DNA from: Bacteroidales bacterium
GTDB taxonomy: Bacteria > Bacteroidota > Bacteroidia > Bacteroidales > JAAYJT01
Direction of reading: 5' to 3'
Assembly: GCA_014860575.1 (NCBI GenBank)
Contig: JACZJK010000011.1
Coordinates: forward strand, 1-64,000
DNA: 64,000 nucleotides
A program made the position numbers and the translations under genes. Numbering within the stretch: position 1 is the stretch's first letter; every line of letters starts with the position of its first letter. Under the pieces are notes generated by a model. The model was not told the DNA's origin. It did no database searches and was given only the letters and a program-made list of their open reading frames with translations. Of this stretch, positions 8,088 through 17,962 are shown in pieces.

Positions 8088-10361
8088 TTAATCCGAAATC
8101 ATCACTTTTTTTCTATTAACCCACTCATCTCCTTGCAGGTTTTTGAATTTCACACTGAATAGGTATAACCCACGATTCCAATTTCTTACTTGAATATTTA
8201 AAGGGTTTTGCAAGGCCTTTTCTTCAAAAATTAACCTTCCGGTAAGATCAAAAACCTGCAGCTCAGTCGTATAATTCCTACTGTTTTTATGAGTCAATGT
8301 AAGGCTTGTTGAAGCCGGATTCGGAAAAACATCAAAGCTAGTTTGTCCTGGAATAACTGGCTTTTTGATACCAAACGGCTTAGGCGTGATTCCACGGTAA
8401 TAAGAAAGCCCGCCCCGGTAGTTACCGATAATCAAATCAGGAAAATCATTGCCACTCATCCATCCCAGAGCTGGCGCGGTGCGAATGCCTTCATTGATGA
8501 GTAGCAATCTTTCTTCAGCAAGTGTGAACCCACTATCAAGATTGTTATCAATATCCTTAAAGTAAAGGATACGTCCCGATTCTGAACCAACGAAAAGCTT
8601 TAATTTATTTTCAACATCGCGAAAGAAATGTGGAATGCTGTGGCCTGTATAAGATAACATTGGGTCTGTTACATTTACGCCTCCCAATTCATCGGTGACT
8701 TTTATAAATGAGGGATTTGAAAGCGTGCCACTATTTTGGTAGTAGCTTAGCTTTCCGTTTGCCCGACCCAATACCAGGTCTATCAAACCATCATTGTTTA
8801 AATCAATTAATTGGGGCGCACTAAAGCCGCAAACAGAAATTTGTTGATAATTATCATCAATCAACTCAAATACTGGTAAGCCATTTTGCCTGGATTGTTC
8901 GGTAAACAAAAGCAAGTTGCCAGCCTCATTACCGATGAGCATTTCTAACTTTCCGTTATTGTCAATGTCGGCCAGACTTGGATATATTGCTTTCAGGCCT
9001 AATTCAGAAAGGTTCGCAAAATCAGCATTAATTAATGTAAATGCCGGACTGCCCTGAATTCCGGTATTTTTATAGAACGCGATTTGCGAAACATATTTGC
9101 ATTGCAAATTAAAGAACTGATCGAAAAAACACGTGTCATTATAGCCATAGTTTGAAACCAGCAAATCAAGCAAGCCATCTCCGTCAAGGTCGAACAAAAG
9201 AGGTATAGCGCCCGCTCCAACATCTATCATACGGTGTTGTAATAAATCATCGCGTTCGAACTCAAAAACCGGCATTTCGTTGGTGCCGGTATTATTGTAA
9301 AGCCAAACAGTATGGTGATGGTTTGATCGCCTTAAGCTTGGATCGAACGTTGAAACAACAAGATCTTTGAGGCCATTGTTATTCATATCCAGATAATTGG
9401 CTACGGGAAAAGAAAACAGCGATACCGGCCTTGTATTCGCCGGAAACACGGTATCGTATCCAGCCATATAAGCCGAAACAATTGTTCCTTCGTTCTCTAA
9501 TAGAAACAGGCCTGGGTAGTCAATATCACCAAGAATAAGATCCTGCAAACCATTGCCGGTCATGTCGAGGGTTAATAATGTTGATCCTGTGTGCCGTTCT
9601 TTAGTGTTTGCCATTTGGTTCAAAAAGCCGTTGTTTTTGAAAATGAGACAGGTGTCGAGTGTGATGTCATTTGATTCGTCACTTTCGGCAAACCAACCCC
9701 AGCAATAATCAGTTTTGGCATAAACCAGCGAATCGCTGTGTCCGTATAGTTCAAAGGATTGATTGGTATGCATTTCAAGAAAGGTTCCCAGGCCCCAGAA
9801 GGTAAGTATGTCAAGATCGCCATCACTATCGAGGTCAACAATTGCAGGATAATCAACATTGGTCACAAGCAGGTTGGTTTGAATGTTTCCATACAATGAG
9901 CGCAGGTAAGGAAACGTAACTTGCTCAAATTCGATGTTTGCTTCTGAGATATTCCTGTACACTTTGATCCCGCCTATTGTATAGGTGAAAATGTCCTTTT
10001 TGCCATCATTGTTATAATCAATAAACTGAACCCAATGCTCCATTGCCGGGAAGTTATCAATGTATTCGGGTGCAAAACTGAAAGCATATTCGCTGCCGCT
10101 GCCATTGTTTATAAAAGTCAGCAAGCGGTTCCCATGTCTATCGAAAACTATCAAATCGTCAATGCCATCGAAATTGAGATCGAAAGAATGGAACTGACAG
10201 GCATTCAAGCCTCCGGTCCAGGCAAGGTCAAGATGTTCGCTTTCCGAACCAAAAACCTGAATGTTTATGCTGCGTTCGAAGCCAAAGTCGTGATATTCCT
10301 GCGCCATCACACTGGTGCTCAGTATGACGAGAATAAAAAACATGTTCACTGATATTCGCAT
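8088..10361 (-). CDS. FG-GAP/VCBS repeat protein with T9SS C-terminal sorting domain
   Basis: 757 aa with a signal peptide (ILVILSTSVMAQ). The body has many calcium-type FG-GAP/VCBS repeats: DLNFDGIDDLIVFD, DYNNDGKKDIFTY, DLDSDGDLDILTF, DLDGDGLLDLLVS, DIDNNGKLEMLIG, DLNNDGLIDLVLG, which fold as a beta-propeller. The last 90 residues or so are a type A sorting domain (FDVFPNPASTSLTL, VFDLTGRLIFEE, WNRGLYLFSVKF), so the protein should cross the outer membrane through the T9SS and be anchored or released at the surface. Ligand or role is unknown. It is a single gene, divergent from secDF, with about 200 bp between starts holding the secDF promoter. Confidence 0.9.
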   Translation of the reverse strand: MRISVNMFFILVILSTSVMAQEYHDFGFERSINIQVFGSESEHLDLAWTGGLNACQFHSFDLNFDGIDDLIVFDRHGNRLLTFINNGSGSEYAFSFAPEYIDNFPAMEHWVQFIDYNNDGKKDIFTYTIGGIKVYRNISEANIEFEQVTFPYLRSLYGNIQTNLLVTNVDYPAIVDLDSDGDLDILTFWGLGTFLEMHTNQSFELYGHSDSLVYAKTDYCWGWFAESDESNDITLDTCLIFKNNGFLNQMANTKERHTGSTLLTLDMTGNGLQDLILGDIDYPGLFLLENEGTIVSAYMAGYDTVFPANTRPVSLFSFPVANYLDMNNNGLKDLVVSTFDPSLRRSNHHHTVWLYNNTGTNEMPVFEFERDDLLQHRMIDVGAGAIPLLFDLDGDGLLDLLVSNYGYNDTCFFDQFFNLQCKYVSQIAFYKNTGIQGSPAFTLINADFANLSELGLKAIYPSLADIDNNGKLEMLIGNEAGNLLLFTEQSRQNGLPVFELIDDNYQQISVCGFSAPQLIDLNNDGLIDLVLGRANGKLSYYQNSGTLSNPSFIKVTDELGGVNVTDPMLSYTGHSIPHFFRDVENKLKLFVGSESGRILYFKDIDNNLDSGFTLAEERLLLINEGIRTAPALGWMSGNDFPDLIIGNYRGGLSYYRGITPKPFGIKKPVIPGQTSFDVFPNPASTSLTLTHKNSRNYTTELQVFDLTGRLIFEEKALQNPLNIQVRNWNRGLYLFSVKFKNLQGDEWVNRKKVMISD

Positions 10362-10482
10362 AAAGCAGTAGGTTGTTAATCATGAAAACCTCTGAAAGTC
10401 AGATGTAAAAGTGTGTGAAAATGACATTTTCAATCAATATGCAAGTGATCGGAAAGCCATTTTTTTTTCAGCTTTGAATAAA

Positions 10483-10513
10483 TTGTTAATTTACAGCTAT
10501 AATTCTATCTTTG
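10483..10513 (+). promoter_or_regulatory. Promoter TTG-N20-TATCTTTG for secDF
   Basis: TTG at 10483-10485 and TATCTTTG at 10506-10513 with a 20-bp spacer: a full match to the Bacteroidota housekeeping promoter. The secDF ATG is 55 bp downstream of the -7 box. Confidence 0.65.
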
Positions 10514-10568
10514 CACCCTCAAAAAAAACAAAGGTAGTTATTTCAGATATTCTTAAACCCATTAACAA

Positions 10569-13500
10569 ATGCAAAGTAAAGGAGCCATTAAGTTTTTCGC
10601 CATCGCTTTCGCCTTGGTATGTCTTTACCAGTTGTCGTTCACCTTTATATCTACGCGAGTTGAGAGTAAAGCACGAACCTACGCCCATCATGAAGATAAC
10701 CGCCAGCTTGCTGCAAAGCTCGCCGACAATGACAAGGTACTGGAAGCATATTACTATGATTCGATAGCGAAATCGCGCGAAAGGTATTACCTTGATTCAA
10801 TGAGCAATCAGGTTGTATATAATATTGGAATAAGGAAATACACTTTCCAGGAAACAAAGGAACGTGAACTCAATCTCGGCCTTGACCTTAAGGGAGGGAT
10901 GAACGTAACACTCGAAATTTCAGTTGTTGATATTATCAGGTCACTCTCCGGAAACAGCAACAATCCTGTCTTCGTACAGGCAATCGAAATGGCTGTTGAA
11001 GAGGAAAAAACTAGTCAGAAAGAACTCATTACCCTTTTTGCTGAATCATTTACGACGATTGATCCCAACGCCAGTCTTGCAGCTATCTTCATCAATGCTC
11101 CTGAGTTTAAGGATCGCATCCGTTTCAATTCTACCAATGCTGAGGTTATTTCACTCATAAGCGATGAAATTGACGATGCTATTGACCGTTCTTTCAATAT
11201 TCTCCGTACACGTATTGACCGTTTTGGAGTCGCACAGCCCAATATTCAATTGTTGCCGGCTTCCGGAAGAATTTTGGTAGAACTCCCTGGTATAAAGGAA
11301 CCGGAACGTGTGAGGAAACTTTTGCAGGGAACTGCTCAGCTCGAATTCTGGGAAACCTACCAGTTTAATGAAATTGCCAATTATTTTACCGAAGCCAATA
11401 CCCGTCTGCTTGCAATTCAGGAACGTGAATCTATTCAAAGCGACGACCTTACACAGCCGGAAGAACCCGTTACTCCTGATCAGCCTGTTGTGGAAGAAAC
11501 TGAAACCACAGAACCAACTGCCGAAGGCGATCAATCACTTGATGATTTGCTGGCAACCGATACAACCTTAACTGATTCGGCAGCGGATCGCAGCCGCGAA
11601 GAATGGGCCAGGGAAAATCCATTGTTTAACTACCTTCAGCCTAATTTTTTCCAGGGTAACGACGGCATGGTTTACCCCAGCGAAGGTTCCTCAATCGGAT
11701 TTGCCGCTATCAAAGATACTGCAAGGGTAAACCGTATGCTCAGGAGCGTGAATGAGGTTTTCCCACGCAACCTGAAAATGGCCTGGAATGTAAAGCCAGC
11801 TAAACATACACCCGATGTACTTGAGCTTGTTGCTCTGAAGGTAACATCGCGTGATGGCCTTGCCCCGCTCACCGGAGAAGTAATCATTGACGCCCGCCAG
11901 GAATACGGCCAGTTAGGACAGGTTGAAGTAAGCATGACCATGAATGCCGAAGGCGCTCGCACATGGAGAAGATTGACAGGTGATAATATTGGCCGGCAGA
12001 TTGCTATTGTGCTCGATGGTTATGTTTACTCTGCTCCCCGTGTCAACGATGAAATCCCAACCGGCCGTTCATCAATCTCCGGCGAGTTCGACATCCAGGA
12101 AGGCCAGGACCTTGCAAACATTCTTAAATCTGGTAAGATGCCTGCACCGGCACGTATCGTTCAGGAAGAAATTGTTGGTCCATCGCTGGGCCGCGAAGCA
12201 ATTTCTGCCAGTTTGCTTTCATTCCTCATTGCTTTTATCCTTGTGCTTGCTTATATGATCTTCTATTATAACAAGGCAGGATTAGTTGCCGACCTTGCGC
12301 TGCTTGCAAATATATTCTTCATTCTGGGAGTTCTTGCCTCGCTGGGGGCCGTTTTAACACTTCCCGGCATCGCAGGTATTGTGCTCACTATCGGTATGGC
12401 TGTTGATGCCAACGTAATTATCTTTGAAAGGGTACGCGAAGAACTAAGAGCCGGTAAAGGCCTAAAGCTTGCCATTACCGACGGGTACAAAAATGCTTAT
12501 TCCGCCATTATTGACGGTAACGTAACTACCTTGCTAACAGGTATTGTGTTATATATTTTCGGAAGCGGCCCCGTACAAGGTTTTGCAACAACCCTTATTA
12601 TTGGTATCTGTTCCTCTTTGTTCACTTCAATCTTTCTAACGCGTTTGATATTCAATTGGCAACTTGAAAAAAACCGGAAGATTACTTTTGATAACAATTT
12701 TACCCGGGAACTTTTTACCAACACCAAATTCGACTTCTTGCACTTCCGCAAATATTCCTATATTATTTCGGCGAGTGTCATCGTGATCGGACTTGCCTCC
12801 CTGACTTTCAAAGGCCTGAATTATGGTGTCGATTTCACTGGCGGGCGTACATACGTTGTTCGTTTCGATCAAAATGTAAGTACCGTTGATGTACGTGCAG
12901 CTTTGGCTGGCGAACTTGGCACAGCGCCTGAAGTAAAAACATTCGGCCCTTCAAATCAGGTGAAAATTACAACAAAATACATGATTGACATTGACACACC
13001 GGAAGCAGACTCCATTGTTGAGTCTGGTATTTACAAAGGTGTTGCCGGGTTCTACCAGGATCCATTATCTTTTGACGATTTTACTTCCGATGATGATGAG
13101 AAAATCCTTGGCCGTTTGAGTTCGCAAAAAATTGGTCCCACCGTAGCCCGTGATATCAAACAAGCAGCTATTATTGCGGTATCTTTTGCCCTGTTAATCA
13201 TCTTCGCATACATTGCCTTCAGGTTTAAACGCTGGCAATATGGTGTTGGCGCTGTTGCCGGATTGTTCCATGACTCCCTGATCGTGATATCGCTCTACTC
13301 TATTTTCTATGGGATATTGCCTTTCAGCCTTGAGGTTGACCAGGCATTTATTGCTGCAATTCTCACCATCATAGGGTACTCGGTGAATAACACCGTTGTT
13401 ATCTTTGACCGTATTCGTGAAAACGTCTCCCTGCACTTAAAACGTCCATTGCATCAAAACATCAATGATGCAATCAATAGTACCCTCGGAAGAACGGTGA

Positions 13501-13691
13501 ATACCGCAGGAACAACCATTGTTGTACTTATAACGATCTTCATTTTTGGTGGAGAAGTCATCCGTGGCTTCGCATTTGCACTGCTGGCAGGTATAATGGT
13601 AGGAACCTATTCTTCATGGTTTACTGCAACGCCAATTGCTTATGATTTGATCACGCGCCGCAAACCAGAGCAAACCATTGCAAAAAAATAA
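10569..13691 (+). CDS. secDF: SecDF fusion, protein translocase subunit
   Basis: 1040 aa carrying SecD and SecF in one chain, as is usual in Bacteroidota. The complex uses the proton gradient to pull exported proteins through SecYEG. Visible: N-terminal membrane segment (about 7-25), SecD motif LGLDLKGGMNVTLEI, large periplasmic region, SecD membrane bundle (about 545-700) with GMAVDANVIIFERVREEL, then SecF from about 720 with LNYGVDFTGGRTYVV and IGYSVNNTVVIFDRIREN. Residues about 300-345 are an acidic, proline/threonine-rich insert (EEPVTPDQPVVEETETTEP), low complexity and probably disordered in the periplasm. A consensus promoter precedes it and a strong hairpin terminator follows. Confidence 0.97.
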   Translation: MQSKGAIKFFAIAFALVCLYQLSFTFISTRVESKARTYAHHEDNRQLAAKLADNDKVLEAYYYDSIAKSRERYYLDSMSNQVVYNIGIRKYTFQETKERELNLGLDLKGGMNVTLEISVVDIIRSLSGNSNNPVFVQAIEMAVEEEKTSQKELITLFAESFTTIDPNASLAAIFINAPEFKDRIRFNSTNAEVISLISDEIDDAIDRSFNILRTRIDRFGVAQPNIQLLPASGRILVELPGIKEPERVRKLLQGTAQLEFWETYQFNEIANYFTEANTRLLAIQERESIQSDDLTQPEEPVTPDQPVVEETETTEPTAEGDQSLDDLLATDTTLTDSAADRSREEWARENPLFNYLQPNFFQGNDGMVYPSEGSSIGFAAIKDTARVNRMLRSVNEVFPRNLKMAWNVKPAKHTPDVLELVALKVTSRDGLAPLTGEVIIDARQEYGQLGQVEVSMTMNAEGARTWRRLTGDNIGRQIAIVLDGYVYSAPRVNDEIPTGRSSISGEFDIQEGQDLANILKSGKMPAPARIVQEEIVGPSLGREAISASLLSFLIAFILVLAYMIFYYNKAGLVADLALLANIFFILGVLASLGAVLTLPGIAGIVLTIGMAVDANVIIFERVREELRAGKGLKLAITDGYKNAYSAIIDGNVTTLLTGIVLYIFGSGPVQGFATTLIIGICSSLFTSIFLTRLIFNWQLEKNRKITFDNNFTRELFTNTKFDFLHFRKYSYIISASVIVIGLASLTFKGLNYGVDFTGGRTYVVRFDQNVSTVDVRAALAGELGTAPEVKTFGPSNQVKITTKYMIDIDTPEADSIVESGIYKGVAGFYQDPLSFDDFTSDDDEKILGRLSSQKIGPTVARDIKQAAIIAVSFALLIIFAYIAFRFKRWQYGVGAVAGLFHDSLIVISLYSIFYGILPFSLEVDQAFIAAILTIIGYSVNNTVVIFDRIRENVSLHLKRPLHQNINDAINSTLGRTVNTAGTTIVVLITIFIFGGEVIRGFAFALLAGIMVGTYSSWFTATPIAYDLITRRKPEQTIAKK

Positions 13692-13721
13692 TGCCCTGAT
13701 TTACTTGTTATTGATTGATAT

Positions 13722-13752
13722 GCAAAAAACGCCCTTTAATGGGCGTTTTTGC
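13722..13752 (+). terminator. Terminator after secDF
   Basis: AAAAACGCCC (13725-13734), loop TTTAAT, GGGCGTTTTT (13741-13750). The stem carries the T-run, 30 bp after the secDF stop; outer GC bases also pair. Confidence 0.8.
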
Positions 13753-13803
13753 TAAGTGCCAATAAGCAAATAGTTTTACTTTTGTAAAAATAATAATTCT
13801 CAG

Positions 13804-14205
13804 ATGGACTTTGGGTTCGTAACACTATTCTTTAACATAAGCGGTGGCGAAATATTCGTAATCCTGCTGATAGTTTTCATAGTGTTCGGGCCAAGCAAAA
13901 TACCAGAAGTTGCACGCTCACTGGGTCGTATGATGAATGAAGTGAAAAAGGCTTCAAGCGACATTTCAAGAGAGTTCAGGAATGAAACTTCAGTGATTGA
14001 AAGGGATCTGAAAAAAACAACCGATAGTTTAAAAAAGGACTTGGATCCCATTCATGACGATCCTTTAGAACCCCGTCATAGGAAAAATGTGGAAGCTGCA
14101 TCAACTGAGATTCCGGATGTCTATCTTAAGAATGATACACCTGATGCAGGAGTGATTGAAAAAGGCAATGAGAATGAGGAAAAAACAGAAAAACCCATAC
14201 AATAA
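13804..14205 (+). CDS. tatA: TatA/TatB-family twin-arginine translocase subunit
   Basis: 133 aa. A single N-terminal membrane helix (GEIFVILLIVFIVFGPSKIP, residues 15-34) is followed by the family FGPSKIPEVARSLGR hinge and amphipathic helix, then a charged, mostly helical tail rich in K, E and D. It forms the pore-forming or assembly subunit for export of folded proteins. TatA and TatB cannot be told apart from sequence alone; many Bacteroidota encode only TatA-like proteins plus TatC. TACTTTTG at 13777-13784, 19 bp before the ATG, is a candidate -7 box. It lies between secDF and the PorE-like gene. Confidence 0.88.
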   Translation: MDFGFVTLFFNISGGEIFVILLIVFIVFGPSKIPEVARSLGRMMNEVKKASSDISREFRNETSVIERDLKKTTDSLKKDLDPIHDDPLEPRHRKNVEAASTEIPDVYLKNDTPDAGVIEKGNENEEKTEKPIQ

Positions 14206-14262
14206 TTAATACAGCCACCGTTCTATACATTGAATAAACCAAACGGTTAAAACCCATATTAA

Positions 14263-16731
14263 ATGAAGCTAATCAAAGGTCTGATCTTCCTCCTGATCCT
14301 GATTTTTTCCGTTCCTGAACAAGGCATTGCCCAAAGGCGCTATAACCGACGTATGGCAGCTGCTGAAAAAGCATTTGATAACTATCAATTCAACAATGCT
14401 CTTAACCGCTACAAAAAGGCTTACTCGCGCACCCGTGATAAGGACAACAGAAACTACATCATCTTCAAGATGGGTGAGGCTTATCGCTTCATGAATGAAA
14501 CACGGCGTGCTGAAGTCAATTACCGCAGATTGGTCCGCGTCAATTATGAAAAGCGCGAACCCATTGTACTCCTGCGCTATGGCGATGTGTTGCGGATCAA
14601 CGAAAAATATGACCTTGCCGAAGAAGCCTACCTGGCATATATTGAACTCGAACCAGAAGATCCACGCGGAACGGTAGGTCTTGAATCTGTTCAGCTTGCA
14701 CGCGACTGGCTCGATAACCCGACCAAGTACGAAATTACCAACGAGCGCCGCATCAACACGAGGGAAGATGATTTTGCCCCCGATTATGCCGACCGTAATT
14801 TTAATTCAATCATTTTTGCCTCGAACCGCGACGGTGTTGCCGGCAAAGGCAAGGATGACTGGACTGACATGAATTATTCCGATATGTTCTATGCACGGCG
14901 CGATCCCAAAGGTGATTGGGGTACTCCGGTGCTTGTTGATAATAACGAAATGGTTAATACCGGTTCGCACGAAGGCGTTGCTACCTTTACACAACGCTTT
15001 ACAAACCTATATTTTACACGTTGTTACAGCCAGAAGAGTGAAGAAGAGCGTGGCGCCGGGTGCCAGATATACAGAGCGGCACGCGAAGGAAATTCATTTA
15101 GCGAACCCGTAAAACTTGAGCTTGGCGGCGACAGCACCCATGTTGTAGGCCATCCAACCTTTAGTTCCGATGAACTTACCATCATTTTCAGCGCCGACTT
15201 TGAAGGAGGCGTTGGCGGCAAGGACCTATGGTTTGCAAAACGTGCTTCAGCAACCGATGAATTTGCTCCTGCGCAAAATCTCGGCGAACTCATCAATACC
15301 CTTGGTGACGAAATGTTTCCATTTCTTCGCGATGATACTATCTTGTATTTCAGTTCCACTGGACATCCGGGAATAGGCGGACTCGATATTTTTAAATCTT
15401 CGATGGTTGACGGCCAATGGCAGAAACCTGTGAACATGCAGTTTCCTGTCAATTCGCCGGGCGATGATTTTGGAATTACTTTCAAACCCGGCGAAGAAGT
15501 TGGATTTTTCAGCTCTAATCGTCGTGGTGGCCGTGGCGGCGACGATATTTATTCATTTATTAAACCGCCGCTCGTATTCACTTTGCAGGGTGTTGTAAAG
15601 AATGAAGCAAACCTGCAGTTTGTGCCCGGTGCAACCATCAGTATGGTTGGAACCAATGTAACATCTGTTGAGGGCCGTACCGATGCAAAAGGTTTCTATA
15701 GCTTCGCGCCATCGCAGATAAAGCCAAATACAACCTACGAACTCACAGTAGACCATGAAGGCTTCTTTATTAAAAAAGGAGCTTATACTACAGTTGATGT
15801 TTTTGCGAACCGTGATTTCGTAGTTGATTTTATGCTCGAACCAATTCCCGATAAAGCCATTCCTTTGCCCGAAATCCGTTATGAACTGGCCAAATGGGAC
15901 CTACTGCCACAATACCAGGATTCGCTGCAGGGCCTGATCCAGATCCTGGATCAGAACCCAACCATCGTAGTTGAACTTGCCGCGCACACCGATTCGCGCA
16001 ACACCTTCGAGTACAACGATATTCTTTCACAACGACGTGCAGAATCCGTTGTGAATTATCTTATTGAACGAGGTATTGCCGCCGACAGGATGATGGCCCG
16101 TGGTTATGGCAAACGCGTTCCAAGAAACCTTGAAAATGATATAACCCTTGATGGCTTCACCTTCACGGCAGGAACCTTGCTCGATGATCCTTACATTGAA
16201 TCTCTGCCTACCACTGCTCACCGCGAAGCGGCACACCAGTTGAACCGGAGAACTGAGTTTCGCGTGCTGAGTCGCGATTATGTGCCCAGAACCACACCTA
16301 GAAAACCCGGAGAAGTCATCCAGGTAGTTGTGAACCCTGATGAAAACGTGGTGCAATACCGAAGCGGTGAAAATGAAGAGATTTATGTGCCTTGCATCCT
16401 CAATGGCTATAACCTAATTTTCACACTTGATACTTATGAACGTAACATGCTGCAGGTATCGCTGGAGCAAGCATTGAAACTGCTTACCGATGGCGCCATC
16501 AACCGCAATGATTTTGAAGGTGATGCCCAAAAAATCCTTGGCGCAGGAACCATTGCCAACCAGGCTGTATTTAACATTCGTGAATTGCGTGTGGGTGATA
16601 AGATTGTTAACGATTTAAAGGCTACCGTTAGCCACCGCCAAATCGAACCCCTGGCCATAGGCGAAAACGTGCTCAATCAGTTTGGTACATACAGCATCAA
16701 TAAAGAAAAAAATCAGATTATCTTTAAATAA
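14263..16731 (+). CDS. PorE-like OmpA/PD40/TPR protein with an extra C-terminal retropepsin-like domain
   Basis: 822 aa. Order of parts: signal peptide (1-24), TPR-type helices (about 30-150), PD40 beta-propeller strands (about 165-430; FSSTGHPGIGGLDIFKS, FSSNRRGGRGGDDIYSF), a carboxypeptidase-regulatory beta-sandwich (about 440-530; VEGRTDAKGFYSF), and an OmpA peptidoglycan-binding domain (about 540-670; VELAAHTDSRNTFEYNDILS, RRAESVVNYLIERGI). That is the architecture of the T9SS component PorE. An added domain (about 690-822) resembles clan AA proteases: LIFTLDTYERNMLQVSLEQA, ELRVGDKIVNDLKATV, IGENVLNQFGTYSINKEKN. The catalytic DTG reads DTY, so it is probably inactive. The gene ends 1 bp before purM. 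Confidence 0.85.
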   Translation: MKLIKGLIFLLILIFSVPEQGIAQRRYNRRMAAAEKAFDNYQFNNALNRYKKAYSRTRDKDNRNYIIFKMGEAYRFMNETRRAEVNYRRLVRVNYEKREPIVLLRYGDVLRINEKYDLAEEAYLAYIELEPEDPRGTVGLESVQLARDWLDNPTKYEITNERRINTREDDFAPDYADRNFNSIIFASNRDGVAGKGKDDWTDMNYSDMFYARRDPKGDWGTPVLVDNNEMVNTGSHEGVATFTQRFTNLYFTRCYSQKSEEERGAGCQIYRAAREGNSFSEPVKLELGGDSTHVVGHPTFSSDELTIIFSADFEGGVGGKDLWFAKRASATDEFAPAQNLGELINTLGDEMFPFLRDDTILYFSSTGHPGIGGLDIFKSSMVDGQWQKPVNMQFPVNSPGDDFGITFKPGEEVGFFSSNRRGGRGGDDIYSFIKPPLVFTLQGVVKNEANLQFVPGATISMVGTNVTSVEGRTDAKGFYSFAPSQIKPNTTYELTVDHEGFFIKKGAYTTVDVFANRDFVVDFMLEPIPDKAIPLPEIRYELAKWDLLPQYQDSLQGLIQILDQNPTIVVELAAHTDSRNTFEYNDILSQRRAESVVNYLIERGIAADRMMARGYGKRVPRNLENDITLDGFTFTAGTLLDDPYIESLPTTAHREAAHQLNRRTEFRVLSRDYVPRTTPRKPGEVIQVVVNPDENVVQYRSGENEEIYVPCILNGYNLIFTLDTYERNMLQVSLEQALKLLTDGAINRNDFEGDAQKILGAGTIANQAVFNIRELRVGDKIVNDLKATVSHRQIEPLAIGENVLNQFGTYSINKEKNQIIFK

Positions 16732-16732
16732 A

Positions 16733-17902
16733 ATGAGTGGTCAATCGCGTTACCAGCAACGGGGTGTTTCGGCTTCGAAAGAAGATGTGCACAAGGCCAT
16801 TCAACTTACAGACCGCGGTTTATTTCCAAAGGCATTCTGCAAGATAATCCCTGATTATCTGGGCGGCGATTCTGATTATTGTAATATCATGCATGCCGAT
16901 GGAGCCGGCACAAAATCCTCGCTTGCCTATCTTTACTGGAAAGAAACCGGGGATCTCAGTGTCTGGAAAGGGATCGCACAGGATGCCATAGTCATGAACC
17001 TTGACGATCTGCTTTGCGTGGGAGTTTGTGACAATATGCTGATTTCATCCACTATTGGAAGAAACAAGCACCTGATTCCCGGCGAAGTGATCACTGCCCT
17101 CATACAAGGTACGGAAGATTTTCTTGCGCAAATGAGGGAACTGGGCATTGGCATCTGGTCAACAGGTGGAGAAACTGCCGATGTTGGCGACCTGGTTCGC
17201 ACCATCATTGTTGACTCTACCATCACCGCGCGGGTACGCCGCAGCGAAATTATCTCCAACGACTCTATCCAACCCGGCGATGTAATCATTGGCCTGGCAT
17301 CTTTTGGCAAGGCCAGTTACGAAACAGAATACAATGGCGGGATTGGCAGCAACGGGCTTACTTCTGCCCGCCATGATCTTCTCAATAACATCTACGCCAG
17401 TCTTTATCCTGAGTCATTTGATCCGCAGGTTCCTGCCCAATTGGTTTATTCCGGCAAACTGAAACTTGAAAGCGAAACCGGGATTCCAGACATCAATGCC
17501 GGAAAATTGCTACTCTCCCCTACCCGCACCTATGCGCCGGTAATCCGTGAGGTGTTGAAGCAGTTCAGGGCTCAAATCCATGGTATGGTGCATTGCAGTG
17601 GCGGAGCACAAACCAAGGTGCTTCATTTTATTGAGAAGCTGCATGTGATCAAAGACAATCTTTTTCCTGTTCCTCCCCTTTTCAGTATGATCCAGGAACA
17701 ATCGGGCACAAGCTGGCAGGAAATGTACCAGGTTTTCAACATGGGTCACCGCATGGAAATTTACGTCTCACCCGCAATTGCAGATGATCTTGTTGCCATT
17801 TCTGAAAATTTTGGCGTTGAAGCCAGGATTATCGGGCGCTGCGAAGCTGCTGAATCAAAAAAGCTTACTATACGATCCCTGGCAGGAACTTTTGTTTATT
17901 GA
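16733..17902 (+). CDS. purM: PurM-type AIR synthase (phosphoribosylformylglycinamidine cyclo-ligase)
   Basis: 389 aa from the ATG at 16733, one base after the stop of the PorE-like gene; the longer frame upstream overlaps that gene and is not used. It starts MSGQSRYQQRGVSASKEDVH and continues HADGAGTKSSLAYLYWKETG, the pattern of the Bacteroidota PurM branch, which is longer than the roughly 345-aa E. coli enzyme. The ATP-binding fold and VMNLDDLLCVG motif are present. It makes aminoimidazole ribotide from FGAM and ATP in purine synthesis. The tight junction suggests co-transcription with the envelope gene upstream, though no functional link is obvious. Confidence 0.9.
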   Translation: MSGQSRYQQRGVSASKEDVHKAIQLTDRGLFPKAFCKIIPDYLGGDSDYCNIMHADGAGTKSSLAYLYWKETGDLSVWKGIAQDAIVMNLDDLLCVGVCDNMLISSTIGRNKHLIPGEVITALIQGTEDFLAQMRELGIGIWSTGGETADVGDLVRTIIVDSTITARVRRSEIISNDSIQPGDVIIGLASFGKASYETEYNGGIGSNGLTSARHDLLNNIYASLYPESFDPQVPAQLVYSGKLKLESETGIPDINAGKLLLSPTRTYAPVIREVLKQFRAQIHGMVHCSGGAQTKVLHFIEKLHVIKDNLFPVPPLFSMIQEQSGTSWQEMYQVFNMGHRMEIYVSPAIADDLVAISENFGVEARIIGRCEAAESKKLTIRSLAGTFVY

Positions 17903-17962
17903 TAAAATACTACTGATTTTAAACTACCTGCTTCGGTCTACCTACTTCGGACTTCCATCTTA

